Shown here: piece after piece, positions 40,551 to 49,134 of the stretch | Numbering within the stretch: the first letter of the stretch is position 1 | How the letters are laid out: each line of letters begins with the position of its first letter | DNA from: Prosthecomicrobium sp. N25 | GTDB lineage: Bacteria > Pseudomonadota > Alphaproteobacteria > Rhizobiales > Ancalomicrobiaceae | Assembly (NCBI RefSeq): GCF_037203705.1 | Contig: NZ_JBBCAT010000001.1 | Location: 903,418-967,417, forward strand | DNA length: 64,000 bases | Reading direction: 5' to 3' | Notes under the pieces: model-generated | The model's database searches: none | Seen by the model: only the letters and a program-made list of their open reading frames with translations | What the model was told of the DNA's origin: nothing | Program-made: the position numbers and the translations under genes

Positions 40551-41786
40551 ATGAATTTCACCTTCCTGCATGCCGCCGACCTCCATCTCGGCAGCCCCCT
40601 GACTGGGCTGGCGCTGAAGGACCCGGACGTGGCCCGGCGCGTCGCCCTCGCCGGACGCCAGGCCTTCACGGCCCTGGTCGACCGCGCCCTCGAAGAGCGC
40701 GTCGCCTTCGTGGTGATCGCCGGCGACGTCTACGACGGCGAGTGGAAGGACACCTCGATCGGTCTTTTCTTCAACGCCCAGGTCGCCCGCCTCGACCGGG
40801 CCGGGATCCCGGTCTTCCTGGTCAAGGGCAACCACGACGCCGACAGCGTCGTCACCAAGGCGATCACGCTGCCCGCTGGGGTGCGCGTGTTCGGCAGCGA
40901 CACGCCGGAAACCGTGCGGCTCGACGGCCTCCGGGTCGCCCTGCACGGCCAGAGCTTCGCCGACCGCGCGGTCACCGACAACCTCGCGCGCGGCTATCCG
41001 GCCGCCGTGTCCGGCTGGTTCAACATCGGCCTCCTGCACACGGCCCTGGACCGCCAGAGCGCCGTTCACGCCCCCTACGCCCCTTGCAGTCTCGCCGACC
41101 TGTCAGCCGCCCGCTACGACTACTGGGCGCTCGGGCATCTGCACGAGTTCGAGATCGTCGCCACTCGGCCGCACGTGGTCTTTCCCGGCAACCTCCAGGG
41201 CCGCAGCGTGCGCGAATGCGGGCCGAAGGGCGCCGTGATGGTCGATGTGGTGGACGGGGCGGTGGCGGCGGTCCGGCCCTTCCACGTGGCCTCGGCGGTG
41301 TGGTCCGACATCGCGGTGGACCTCGCGGGGCAGGGCGACTATCACGAGGCGGTCCGGCTCATCGAGCGCGACCTCGCACGCGCGGCCGCGACGGCACCCG
41401 AAACCATGATCGCCGTGCGTGTGCGCCTGACCGGCGCGACGAGGCTGCACCGCGGCTTCGCATCCGACCGGGAGAGCCTCAGGGTCGAGATCCAGGCTGC
41501 GGGCCTGCGCTCCCATCCCGACCTGTGGATCGAGAAGGTCGTGCTGGCGACGACGGACGACGAGCCGGTTTGCCGTGACGGCCCCCTGGAGGCGCTCGAT
41601 CTCGCTGCCCTGCTGGCCGGTGTCGAGGCCGACCCGGACCTGCGCGCCCAGTTGGAGGCGGAACTCCGGCCCATGGCGGCGCGGCTCGGCGAGATCGACC
41701 GGGACGAGCCGATCGCCGGGGACATCGATGCGATCCTCTCCGAGGCTCGGGCCCTGGTGCTCGGGCGCAGCGAGCAAGAGGGCTGA
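40551..41786 (+). CDS. Metallophosphoesterase, SbcD/YhaO-like DNA repair nuclease subunit
   Basis: 411 residues with the Mre11/SbcD metal motifs: HAADLHLGSP (D10, H12), VIAGDVYDGEW, VKGNHDADS, LLHTA and GHLHEF. The family trims DNA ends and hairpins in complex with an SMC-like ATPase, here encoded three bases downstream. Sequence order and the LPAGVRVFGSD segment fit the YhaO branch rather than classical SbcD. The ribosome site is weak. Confidence 0.9.
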   Translation: MNFTFLHAADLHLGSPLTGLALKDPDVARRVALAGRQAFTALVDRALEERVAFVVIAGDVYDGEWKDTSIGLFFNAQVARLDRAGIPVFLVKGNHDADSVVTKAITLPAGVRVFGSDTPETVRLDGLRVALHGQSFADRAVTDNLARGYPAAVSGWFNIGLLHTALDRQSAVHAPYAPCSLADLSAARYDYWALGHLHEFEIVATRPHVVFPGNLQGRSVRECGPKGAVMVDVVDGAVAAVRPFHVASAVWSDIAVDLAGQGDYHEAVRLIERDLARAAATAPETMIAVRVRLTGATRLHRGFASDRESLRVEIQAAGLRSHPDLWIEKVVLATTDDEPVCRDGPLEALDLAALLAGVEADPDLRAQLEAELRPMAARLGEIDRDEPIAGDIDAILSEARALVLGRSEQEG

Positions 41787-41789
41787 CCC

Positions 41790-44700
41790 TTGCGCATCCT
41801 GCGCCTCGATCTCCTCCGCTACGGTCCTTTCACGGATCGCACCCTGACGTTCGATCCGGGCGCGCGCTGCCACGTGGTGTACGGCCGGAACGAGGCGGGC
41901 AAGAGCTGCGCGCTCGCCGCCGTGACGGATCTCCTCTTCGGCTTCGAGCACAAGACCGCCTACGATTTCCGTCATCCGCAGGAGACGCTCAGGATCGGCG
42001 CCGAGATCGTGGCGAGAGACGGACAGCGCCTCGCCTTTCGGCGTCGGAAGGGCCGGAAGGACACGCTGATCGGGGCCGACGAGTCGCCGCTCGGCGACCG
42101 CACGCTCCTGCCGTTCCTGGGTGGGCTCTCGCGGGAGGTCTTCTGCCACGCCTTCGGGCTCTCGACCGACGCGCTTCGCGCCGGCGGACGCGCGATGGAG
42201 GAGGCGGACGGCGACATCGGGGCGCAGCTGCTGGCCGCCGGCTCGGGCCTGCGGCATCTGGTCCGCCTTCGCAAGGCGCTCGACGGCGAGGCCGGCGCGA
42301 TCTTCGCGCCGCAGGGGCGGCAACGGAAGCTCAACGAGATCATCAACCGCTGGGATCAGGCCAAGAAGGACAAGGCCGCGGCCGATCTGCTGCCGACCCG
42401 CTGGAAGACGATCAACGACACGGTCGCGAAACGGGAGGCCGAGTATCGGGAGGCCCGCATCGAACGCGACCGGTGCCGGCGCGAGGCCGACCGGCTCGAT
42501 CACCTCGCGCGGCTCGCGCCGGTCGTCGAGGAGATCGATCGCCTGGCCTCGGCCCGCGCGGCGCTCGGCTCTCTCCCGCCGGTGGAGCGAGGCACCGCCG
42601 CACGGATCGAGCAGTTGCTGGCCAGGGCCGACACGGCCCGCATGCAGGAGCAGGACGCTGCGGACCGGGTTTCGGCCGCCGAGCGCGACCTGACGGCGCT
42701 CCAGGTCGATGACACCGTGCTCGCGGCCTCGGGGGCGATCGACGCCCTGGTGGCGCGGTCCGGCTCCTACGAACGCGCGAAGTCGCAGTTGCCGGGCGCC
42801 GAAGCCGAGCTCGCCGCAATCGTCCGGGCGCTTGCCGACCTCGCCGCACGGCTCGGCCTCGCCGATATAGCCGACATCGAATCCCGCCGCCCGTCGGACG
42901 GCGCCATCGTCCGGCTCGAGGACGCGGTGGCGGCCGGTCGCGAGCTGACCGAAAGGGAGCGCGGGCTCGCCGGGGCGATCGCGGCCGAACGCAACGTGCT
43001 CGCCGCGCGGGAGAAGCGGTCGGCGGGCGCCGAGGAGCAGCCGGACCCCGCGCCTCTCCTGGCGCGGCGTGCGACGCTTCAGCCGGCCGTGCAGTCGCTG
43101 GTGGAGCGGGACAAGCTCGCGCGGCGGATCGCGGAGGAGAAGTCCCGCCTGGACGGGCAGGCCGCCCGGCTCTCGCCCCCGTTGCCGAGCCTCGACGCCG
43201 TTGCGGCGGCGCCTCTTCCCCCGGAAGAGACTCAGCGGCGCTTCGCGGCGGAGATCGCGACCCTGCGCGAGGAGGGCAACGCGATTGCGAAGGCGCTGGA
43301 GGAGGCCGAAGCGGACTTGGCTCGGCTCGACCGCGAAATCCACGGCCTGGGCGCCGCCGGGCCGGTGGCGACGCGGGCCGACGTGGACGCGGCGCGCGCG
43401 GCGCGGGAGGCGAGCTGGTCGGGTCTCCGTGCGATCCTGTTCGGGGCCGCCGCCCGCCCCGCCGCGGACGCACTGGCGGGCGCGATCGCGGACCACGAGC
43501 GGCAGGTTGCCGAGGCCGACCGTCTCGCCGACGCGCTGGCGGGCGATGCCGCCCGGGCCGCCGCGTTCGCCCAGAAGAGGGCGATGCGCGCCGACGCGGA
43601 TGCGCGGCGTGAGCGGGCCCTCGGCCTTCGCGCGGACCATGCGGGACGGTGGATCGAGACCCATGAGGCCTGGGCAGCCGTCTGGGCGGGCACGGGCGTG
43701 GCACCCTCGCGGCCGGACGAGATGGTCCTGTGGACCCAGCGCGTCACCGACCTTCTCCGCCGGCGCGACGAACTCCTGTCCGACGAGGCCTCATGGGTCG
43801 AGCTGGACGCCAATGTCGCGGCGGCCGAGCCGGACCTTCGCGCGCTCGCCGCCGCCGCCGCCGTCGGACTGGCCGACACGGGCCGGCTCGACCTCGTCGT
43901 CGCACGCCTGGACGAGCGCTTGGCCGAAATGCAGAGAGCGAAGCAGGAGGCCGGCGAATGGCGCGCCCGGGTCGCCGAACTGCGCGAGCGGATCGCGACG
44001 GCGGAGAGCGAAAGGGCGGCGGCCGCGGACGCGGTCTCCGCATGGCGTCCGGCCTTCGATGCCGCCGCGGCGGCTATCGGCGCCGACCCGGCGGCCGGGT
44101 TCGCCGCCGCCTCGACGGTTGTCGACCTCTGGCGGGCCGTGCCGGAAAGGCTCGTGGCGCGTGACAAGGCGCGTGAGCGGAGTGGCGAGATACGAAACGA
44201 GATCGCAGCCTTCGAATTGGCGGCGCAGGCCCTCGCCGACGCTCTCGCCCCCGGCCTCGCGGACCACCCGGCTACGGCGGTTTCGGATCTGCTGCGCGGG
44301 AGACTGGCGGAGGCGAGGGCGGCCTCGGCCCGGCGCGACGAGATCGAAAAGCGGCGACGCCAGGCCGAGCGGGCACGGGATGACGCCGTCGAAGCCCGTG
44401 AGAAGGCCGAAGCGGCCCTCGCGTCCGCCGCTCTGGCGACCGGTGTCACACCCGATGAGCTTGGACCGCTGTCCGTCCGTTTGGCCGAGGACGAGCGCCT
44501 CGCGGTTCGGCTCGAGGAACGCCGGATCGAACTCGGGAGGCTGGCCCCCGCTGGCGAGGAAGTCGAGATCCGAGCGGCGCTCGCCAGCTTCGACCCGGCC
44601 GAGACGGCCGAGACCTCCTTCCGGCTGAAGCAGAAAGCCGACGGCCTGGAGGACGAGGTGAACCGGCTGTACGCCGACTTCGAGACCGCGAAGGCCGAGC

Positions 44701-45323
44701 GCTCGAAGCAATGGAACGGGATCGGCGCGGATCTCGCGCAGCAGCAGCGCCTCGCGGCGGAGGCCGAGGCCCGCGCCGCCGCGCGCGACTGGGCGGTGCT
44801 GCGCGCCGCCTCGCTGATGATCGCCACGGCCATGGAACGCCAGCGTGCCGAGCGACAGAACCCGATCCTGAACCGCGCGGGATCGCTGTTCCGGATCATC
44901 ACCGGCGGCGCCTTCTCGGGCTTGCGAGTCGACTACGACGAGAACGATGCCCCGCGCCTAGCCGGCATACGCACCGCCGACGGCACAGCCGTCCTGACCG
45001 GGAGGGGGCGCGGATCCGAACTTCGCGGAGCTCCGTTTGGACACAACGACCGCAGCCCGATGAGTGAGGGAACGCTGGACCAGCTCTACCTTGCCCTGAG
45101 GCTCGCCTACCTGGAGGACTTTGCTGCGAACGCGGAGCCGGCCCCATTCCTGGCCGACGACCTCTTCGCCACGTTCGACGAGGATCGGGTTGCGCAGGGC
45201 CTGGAGGTCCTCGCTGAGATCGGGACCGAAGTCCAGCCCATCCTCTTCACCCACCACCGCCACGTCGCCGCGATCGCGGCGGAGCGGCTGGGCCCCGCCG
45301 TCGACGTGATCGAACTCGGCTGA
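41790..45323 (+). CDS. SMC/Rad50-like ATPase, SbcC/YhaN-like, TTG start
   Basis: 1177 residues. It begins with TTG (AGAGG eight bases upstream), the only start giving the family opening (RILRLDLLRYGPFTD). Walker A is GRNEAGKS at 32-39. About 850 residues of coiled coil rich in Ala, Arg and Glu follow, then the signature MSEGTLDQLYLALRLAYLE and Walker B PFLADDLFATFDEDR. It pairs with the upstream nuclease in double-strand-end processing. A Gly/Arg-rich stretch (TGRGRGSELRGAPFG) before the signature is longer than I expect. No Zn-hook CxxC is visible in the coiled coil, as in YhaN-type proteins. Confidence 0.92.
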   Translation: MRILRLDLLRYGPFTDRTLTFDPGARCHVVYGRNEAGKSCALAAVTDLLFGFEHKTAYDFRHPQETLRIGAEIVARDGQRLAFRRRKGRKDTLIGADESPLGDRTLLPFLGGLSREVFCHAFGLSTDALRAGGRAMEEADGDIGAQLLAAGSGLRHLVRLRKALDGEAGAIFAPQGRQRKLNEIINRWDQAKKDKAAADLLPTRWKTINDTVAKREAEYREARIERDRCRREADRLDHLARLAPVVEEIDRLASARAALGSLPPVERGTAARIEQLLARADTARMQEQDAADRVSAAERDLTALQVDDTVLAASGAIDALVARSGSYERAKSQLPGAEAELAAIVRALADLAARLGLADIADIESRRPSDGAIVRLEDAVAAGRELTERERGLAGAIAAERNVLAAREKRSAGAEEQPDPAPLLARRATLQPAVQSLVERDKLARRIAEEKSRLDGQAARLSPPLPSLDAVAAAPLPPEETQRRFAAEIATLREEGNAIAKALEEAEADLARLDREIHGLGAAGPVATRADVDAARAAREASWSGLRAILFGAAARPAADALAGAIADHERQVAEADRLADALAGDAARAAAFAQKRAMRADADARRERALGLRADHAGRWIETHEAWAAVWAGTGVAPSRPDEMVLWTQRVTDLLRRRDELLSDEASWVELDANVAAAEPDLRALAAAAAVGLADTGRLDLVVARLDERLAEMQRAKQEAGEWRARVAELRERIATAESERAAAADAVSAWRPAFDAAAAAIGADPAAGFAAASTVVDLWRAVPERLVARDKARERSGEIRNEIAAFELAAQALADALAPGLADHPATAVSDLLRGRLAEARAASARRDEIEKRRRQAERARDDAVEAREKAEAALASAALATGVTPDELGPLSVRLAEDERLAVRLEERRIELGRLAPAGEEVEIRAALASFDPAETAETSFRLKQKADGLEDEVNRLYADFETAKAERSKQWNGIGADLAQQQRLAAEAEARAAARDWAVLRAASLMIATAMERQRAERQNPILNRAGSLFRIITGGAFSGLRVDYDENDAPRLAGIRTADGTAVLTGRGRGSELRGAPFGHNDRSPMSEGTLDQLYLALRLAYLEDFAANAEPAPFLADDLFATFDEDRVAQGLEVLAEIGTEVQPILFTHHRHVAAIAAERLGPAVDVIELG

Positions 45324-45338
45324 GCGACAACGGCCGGG

Positions 45339-46241
45339 TCAGGCCGCCACCGCCTCCGCTTCCCGCGCCTCCGCCTCGCGCGAGGAGATCTCCACCGACA
45401 CCTCGATCCCCAGGAAGGCGCCGGTCGAGCCCGTGAAGGTGCCGGAGATCGGCGAGGCCAGCTCCGGCGTGCGCGCCACCGCCACCCGCAGGAGCGCGTG
45501 GCCGGCGACCAGCAGGTTCGTCGGGTCGTACTCCACCCAGCCCGTCTCGGGCACGTAGATCTCGGCCCAGGCATGTGTCGCCCCGCCGCCGACCAGCCCC
45601 CCGAGCGCGGCGTCCGTGGCCTGGTCGTAGAGGTATCCCGACACGAACCGGGCCGCGAAGCCCGCCCGCCGGGCGCATTCCACGAACAGCCAGGCCATGT
45701 CCCGGCACGACCCCGTGCCCCGTTCGACCGTGTCGACCGGGGCCTGCGTCCCCTCCTCGTCGCGGCGCGCGTAGGAGACGTGGCCGTGGACCTTCTCGTT
45801 GAGCCCGGCCAGGAAGTCGAGCCCGCTCTGGCCGGCCGCCGCCATCGGCTCCTGCATGAAGGCCTTGAGGACCAGGCTCGGGTCGTCCGTGGCCGGCGTG
45901 ACGAAGGGGGTCAGCTCGGGCACCTCGGCGGCCCCGTAGACGATCGGGAAGGCGGTGGCGGCCGGGGGAGCGAAGGCCGGCTGGGTCGAGTCGAAGCGTT
46001 CGATCTCCAGCGTGCTGGTGATCTCCAGGAGATTGGTCGGTGCCCCGAAGGTGGCGATCGCGATGGCGTTGCCGAGCGGGTCGTGCATCCAGCGCAGGCT
46101 CGCCGGCGGCGTCGAGACCAGCTCCGCCCGGCGCAGCTGCATGTCGAAGCTGTCGCGCGGCCGGATCATCAGCCGGTGCGGCCCGAGCGTCACCAACTCG
46201 GCGTAGCGGTAGGCGGTGCGGTGGCGGATGGTGAAGATCAT
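45339..46241 (-). CDS. Transglutaminase-like protease family protein
   Basis: 300 residues with an N-terminal beta-rich domain (FTIRHRTAYRYAELVTLGPHRLMIRPRD) and a transglutaminase core with the Cys-His-Asp triad: GTGSCRDMAW, GGATHAWAEIY and VEYDPTN. No signal peptide, so probably cytosolic. Such proteins occur with peptide-ligase partners in other genomes, but none is adjacent here. The function is not established. The coding sequence converges with the ATPase gene, with 15 bases between stops. Confidence 0.88.
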   Translation of the reverse strand: MIFTIRHRTAYRYAELVTLGPHRLMIRPRDSFDMQLRRAELVSTPPASLRWMHDPLGNAIAIATFGAPTNLLEITSTLEIERFDSTQPAFAPPAATAFPIVYGAAEVPELTPFVTPATDDPSLVLKAFMQEPMAAAGQSGLDFLAGLNEKVHGHVSYARRDEEGTQAPVDTVERGTGSCRDMAWLFVECARRAGFAARFVSGYLYDQATDAALGGLVGGGATHAWAEIYVPETGWVEYDPTNLLVAGHALLRVAVARTPELASPISGTFTGSTGAFLGIEVSVEISSREAEAREAEAVAA

Positions 46242-46291
46242 CGCGGTCGGCCTCGGGGCGACGGCCCGCGCCGGCGGACCTCGGACGAGAG

Positions 46292-46320
46292 AGCCCGCCC
46301 GGGCGCACGCCGGACGGGCT
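46292..46320 (-). terminator. Hairpin after the stress-regulated secreted gene
   Basis: An 11-bp stem with one mismatch (46292-46302 with 46310-46320) about 45 bases after the stop of the 113-residue gene on the minus strand. GC-rich, no clear T run. Confidence 0.45.
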
Positions 46321-46363
46321 TGTTCAGGCTCGGAACGGCCCGTACTCCGGGCCGCTTCTCCGG

Positions 46364-46705
46364 TCAGCGCGCGGCGCCGGGGACGATGCGGCTCGGCGTG
46401 CCGGGCGTCTCGGACTTGTAGACGACGGAGCTGCACGCGGGCAGGCAGTCCTCGACGCCCCGCGCGACCGCCGGGGTCGCGCCGCGGTTGCCGGATTCGG
46501 CGATCGCGAAGGCGGTGCCGATGCGGTCGCGGGCATAGGCGGCGATGACGGTCTGGCTGTCCAGCCGGTCGGCCTTGTGGACCGACGTGGAGATCGCCTG
46601 CGCCGGCTTCGCGCCGCCCGCCGTCTCGCTGGCGACGAGCGCCCCGGCACTGCCGGCCGCGAGCGCGGTCAGAACCAGCGCCGCCTTGATCCCTTGCTCG
46701 ATCAT
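46364..46705 (-). CDS. Exported stress protein of unknown function (113 aa)
   Basis: 113 residues with a signal peptide or anchor (MIEQGIKAALVLTALAAGSAGALVA). The mature part contains DSQTVIAAYARDRIGTAFAIAES and a cysteine pair (EDCLPACSSVV). I do not recognise a family. AGGAGG lies five bases before the ATG, and a perfect EcfG promoter lies 35 bp upstream, so it should be expressed in the general stress response. The cysteines suggest a periplasmic disulfide. Confidence 0.82.
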   Translation of the reverse strand: MIEQGIKAALVLTALAAGSAGALVASETAGGAKPAQAISTSVHKADRLDSQTVIAAYARDRIGTAFAIAESGNRGATPAVARGVEDCLPACSSVVYKSETPGTPSRIVPGAAR

Positions 46706-46739
46706 CCTGGCCTCCTCGAAATCTCGTGGCTGCCGGGTC

Positions 46740-46764
46740 AACGTCAGGCGACTCGCAAGGTTCC
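46740..46764 (-). promoter_or_regulatory. EcfG promoter of the exported stress gene
   Basis: Minus strand GGAAC (46764-46760), 16-bp spacer, CGTT (46743-46740); the -10 element ends 34 bp before the ATG at 46705. Confidence 0.85.
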
Positions 46765-46809
46765 CTGCCGAATTCGCGGAGTTTTCGGGGCCGTTCCGTG
46801 GCGGCGGGC

Positions 46810-47043
46810 TCAGGCCCCGGCGCCCTCGGCATCCTCCGATTCGCGCCGCTCGCGGGCCGCCGAGGGCTCGCCCTCGACCGCTCCGGACGGCGTCTGGCTC
46901 TGCTCGAGGTCGTCGAGCAGCCGCAGGAACCGATCGGGAATCGGCTCGGCCACGATGCGGTCGAGGCTTTCGCGAAGCCTGCGCCCGATGGCATCCCGCG
47001 CAATCTCGGGAAGGCTCGGGCGCGGATCCTTCTTGTCCGTCAT
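46810..47043 (-). CDS. nepR: NepR-family anti-sigma factor (paralogue 1)
   Basis: 77 residues from MTDKKDPRPSL. The NepR core reads IARDAIGRRLRESLDRIVAEPIPDRFLRLLDDLEQ, the two helices that clamp EcfG or PhyR; the tail is acidic. It should bind EcfG and release it when phospho-PhyR takes its place. It follows nepR2 on the same strand with a 77-bp gap, so it is probably the second gene of that EcfG-driven unit. The ribosome site is poor, and an upstream in-frame start (47082) cannot be excluded. Confidence 0.85.
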   Translation of the reverse strand: MTDKKDPRPSLPEIARDAIGRRLRESLDRIVAEPIPDRFLRLLDDLEQSQTPSGAVEGEPSAARERRESEDAEGAGA

Positions 47044-47120
47044 GATGAGGCCGACCGTCTGTCTTTCCTGGAACACTAGCATTGTCCGGCCGCCCCCGGA
47101 CAGAGATCTCTTCGCAGGGG

Positions 47121-47294
47121 CTACGGGTCCTTCTTGTCGGCGAGACGCGCCAGCAGGTCCTCGAACCCCTCCGGCAACGGCTCCTCCGTCACGGGCCCGT
47201 ACAGTGTCCGCAGGCGCTGCCCGAGCCGCGCCCGCGCCTCCTCGGCCAGCGGCACCGCCCCGCCCGCATCGCCGCGGCTATGTTCCTTGCGCAT
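47121..47294 (-). CDS. nepR: Short NepR-family protein (paralogue 2, 57 aa)
   Basis: A 57-residue protein read from the sequence. It runs MRKEHSRGDAGGAVPL, then LAEEARARLGQRLRTLYGPV, then EEPLPEGFEDLLARLADKKDP. The pattern (charged helix, LRTLY, EPLPEGFEDLL) is the NepR core without long tails. It is preceded by a perfect EcfG promoter, so EcfG would raise its own antagonist (negative feedback). The ribosome site is weak (GGAG very close to ATG). It diverges from phyR1. A gene finder with a 60-residue cut-off would miss it. Confidence 0.8.
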   Translation of the reverse strand: MRKEHSRGDAGGAVPLAEEARARLGQRLRTLYGPVTEEPLPEGFEDLLARLADKKDP

Positions 47295-47334
47295 ACTCCA
47301 CTCGCCCCGGCGGACCCACCACTCCGGTCTGAAG

Positions 47335-47359
47335 AACGCGCGTCAAAGGGGAAAGTTCC
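47335..47359 (-). promoter_or_regulatory. EcfG promoter of nepR2-nepR1
   Basis: Minus strand GGAAC (47359-47355), 16-bp spacer, CGTT (47338-47335), 40 bp before the nepR2 ATG. Its upstream edge is only eight bases from the divergent EcfG promoter of phyR1. Confidence 0.87.
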
Positions 47360-47367
47360 GCGCCGAG

Positions 47368-47392
47368 GGAACCGTTCGCGTTTCCGTGCGTT
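47368..47392 (+). promoter_or_regulatory. EcfG promoter of phyR1
   Basis: Plus strand GGAAC (47368-47372), 16-bp spacer, CGTT (47389-47392), 42 bp before the phyR1 ATG. Confidence 0.87.
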
Positions 47393-47434
47393 GTCCGATT
47401 TCCGTGCGCGCACGGGAACTGGAGGCTTTCAAAG

Positions 47435-48220
47435 ATGAACATAAAAGACCGGATCGGGGCGCACCTTCCGTATCTCAGGCGTTTCGCGCGCGCCTTGAGC
47501 GGCTCGCAGCAGAGCGGCGACGCCTTCGTGCTGGCGATGCTGGAATGCCTGGTCGAGGACCCCACCCTCCTGCGCAACGATCTCGACGACCGCGTCGCGG
47601 TCTACAACCTCTTCCTCCGGATCTGGGGGTCCGTGCAGACGAACGCCGGAACGGACGTCTCCGAGGATCATGTCGCGACCCTAGCCGCCCTGACGCCGCG
47701 GTCCCGCCAGGCCTTCCTGCTCATCACCCTGGAGGGCTTCTCGCCCGAAGACGCCGCGGAGATCATGGGGGTCGACCAGCAGACCTTCGGCCGCATGATC
47801 GAGGAGGCCGGCCGCGAGATCGCCGACCAGGTCGCGACCGACATCCTGATCATCGAGGACGAGCCGATCATCGCCATGGACCTCGAGGCGCTGGTCACCG
47901 AACTCGGCCATACGGTCATCGATGTCGCCCGGACCCGCCGGGAGGCGGTCGAGATCGTCGAGAAGCGCCGCCCCGGCCTCGTCCTCGCCGACATCCAGCT
48001 CGCCGACGGCAGCTCGGGTCTCGACGCGGTCAACGAGATCCTGGGCGAGATCGAAGTCCCGGTCATCTTCGTGACGGCCTATCCCGAGCGGCTGCTCACC
48101 GGCGCCAAGCCCGAGCCGACCTACCTGGTCACCAAGCCGTTCCGGCCCCAGAACCTGAAGGTGATCATCAGCCAGGCGCTGTTCTTCCGGGAGCGCGCCA
48201 GCCGCAAGGTGGCCGCCTGA
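47435..48220 (+). CDS. phyR: PhyR-type response regulator (sigma-like plus receiver domain), paralogue 1
   Basis: 261 residues. Residues 1-125 mimic an ECF sigma factor (sigma2-like LPYLRRFARALSGSQQSGD, sigma4-like LTPRSRQAFLLITLEGFSPEDAAEIMG). Residues 136-255 are a receiver with acidic pocket E141-E143, phosphoacceptor D186 (VLADIQLAD), T214 and K234 (VTKPF). When phosphorylated, PhyR binds NepR and frees EcfG. GGAGG lies nine bases before the ATG, and an EcfG promoter upstream gives positive feedback. A second PhyR lies 3.4 kb away; the two differ mainly in the sigma-like half. Confidence 0.95.
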   Translation: MNIKDRIGAHLPYLRRFARALSGSQQSGDAFVLAMLECLVEDPTLLRNDLDDRVAVYNLFLRIWGSVQTNAGTDVSEDHVATLAALTPRSRQAFLLITLEGFSPEDAAEIMGVDQQTFGRMIEEAGREIADQVATDILIIEDEPIIAMDLEALVTELGHTVIDVARTRREAVEIVEKRRPGLVLADIQLADGSSGLDAVNEILGEIEVPVIFVTAYPERLLTGAKPEPTYLVTKPFRPQNLKVIISQALFFRERASRKVAA

Positions 48221-48233
48221 CAGGGCGCGCGAA

Positions 48234-48258
48234 AGCCGGGCGGCAAGGCCGCCCGGCT
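48234..48258 (+). terminator. Hairpin downstream of phyR1
   Basis: Perfect 11-bp GC-rich stem (48234-48244 with 48248-48258) with a 3-base loop, 14 bases after the phyR1 stop, lying between convergent genes. No T run. Confidence 0.6.
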
Positions 48259-48311
48259 GGAACACTGCCGCGACAATGTGGAGAAGTCCCCGGTCGGGGC
48301 CGGATACGGCC

Positions 48312-48716
48312 TCAGCGGGGGCGTCTGGCCGCGAAGAAACCGGCCGCGAGCGCGACCGCCGTGCCGATCAGCCCGACCTTTCCGAGCTTGCCGGTGAACA
48401 GGGCGGCCGCCACCGGCGCCGCCGTTGCCAGCGCGCTCGTTCGGACCGCGTGGACGAACCGCCGCTGCGCCTTGCGGGCGTGGCGCGTCGCCGCGACCCC
48501 GGCCAGGATGCCGGTGAGCGCCGCCAAGCCTGCGACCGCCGCCGCGGAGCCGATCGGCCCGAGGCTCGGCTCCAGGGCTGCGTGAAGGGCGAGCGCCGCA
48601 AAAACGACGGCCACCATCCCGAGCCCGAGCGCGGCCCCGCCGAACAGGACCGCGCCCCGGACATGCCGGAGCGCGTGAATGTCGTCGAGACCGAGCGCGC
48701 GGCCGATCGGACCCAT
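48312..48716 (-). CDS. Putative membrane protein, holin-superfamily-III/DUF-like (134 aa)
   Basis: 134 residues with four hydrophobic stretches: VLFGGAALGLGMVAVVFAAL, AAAVAGLAALTGILAGVAA, a third around ALATAAPVAAALFTG, and a C-terminal LIGTAVALAAGFFAA. It resembles the phage_holin_3_6 group usually found beside DUF883 genes in non-phage loci; no other phage gene is near. Its ATG overlaps the DUF883 stop by one base (TGATG), so it is coupled to that gene and probably works with it at the inner membrane. Confidence 0.75.
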   Translation of the reverse strand: MGPIGRALGLDDIHALRHVRGAVLFGGAALGLGMVAVVFAALALHAALEPSLGPIGSAAAVAGLAALTGILAGVAATRHARKAQRRFVHAVRTSALATAAPVAAALFTGKLGKVGLIGTAVALAAGFFAARRPR

Positions 48717-49093
48717 CAGTCGCGCTCCGGACGGGTCAGCAGGCCCACCAGGAGCCCGACACCGGCCGCGATCGCGATCGACCGGAGCGGGTTGCGCGCC
48801 ACGGTCTCCGAGAGGCTCTGGGCCGCCTCGTCGATCCGCTCGCGCGCCGTGACGGTGAAATCCTCGAGGCTCTCGACCGCCGAGGCCTTGGCCTCGCGCG
48901 CGGCCTCGATCGCCGCCTCCGCCTGGTCGCCAGCCGCTTGTGCCACGCCGCGCGCCAGTTTCTCGACGGTCTCGCCCGCCCGCTCGGCGAGCGAGCCACC
49001 TCCCGCCGGCTGCGCCCCGCGGGCGGCCCCAGCGCCCCGCTGCGGCGTCTCCGACGCCCCGGCGGCAGCTTCGTTCAGGGTTGAACCGGCCAT
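48716..49093 (-). CDS. DUF883/ElaB-type membrane-anchored protein (125 aa)
   Basis: 125 residues: an Ala/Gly-rich start, a long amphipathic helix region (LAERAGETVEKLARGVAQAA, AAIEAAREAKASAVESLEDF, RERIDEAAQSLSETVARNP) and a C-terminal membrane segment (IAIAAGVGLLVGLL) ending in basic residues. Same plan as the gene at 38092. GGAGG precedes the ATG. It is the middle gene of an EcfG-led unit that begins with a 24-residue membrane peptide and ends with the holin-like gene. Confidence 0.85.
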   Translation of the reverse strand: MAGSTLNEAAAGASETPQRGAGAARGAQPAGGGSLAERAGETVEKLARGVAQAAGDQAEAAIEAAREAKASAVESLEDFTVTARERIDEAAQSLSETVARNPLRSIAIAAGVGLLVGLLTRPERD

Positions 49094-49134
49094 GTCGTCT
49101 TTCCTCCGCTCGATGGAATGTTCGTGGGGCCGGA

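Noticed and set aside
46706-46741. Longer N-terminus for the exported 113-residue protein
   Set aside because: It would start inside the EcfG promoter and has no ribosome site, whereas the chosen ATG has AGGAGG and gives a signal peptide.
48312-48716. Holin-like gene as a sign of prophage
   Set aside because: No integrase, capsid, tail or lysis gene is nearby; the gene is coupled to a DUF883 stress gene, a common chromosomal arrangement.
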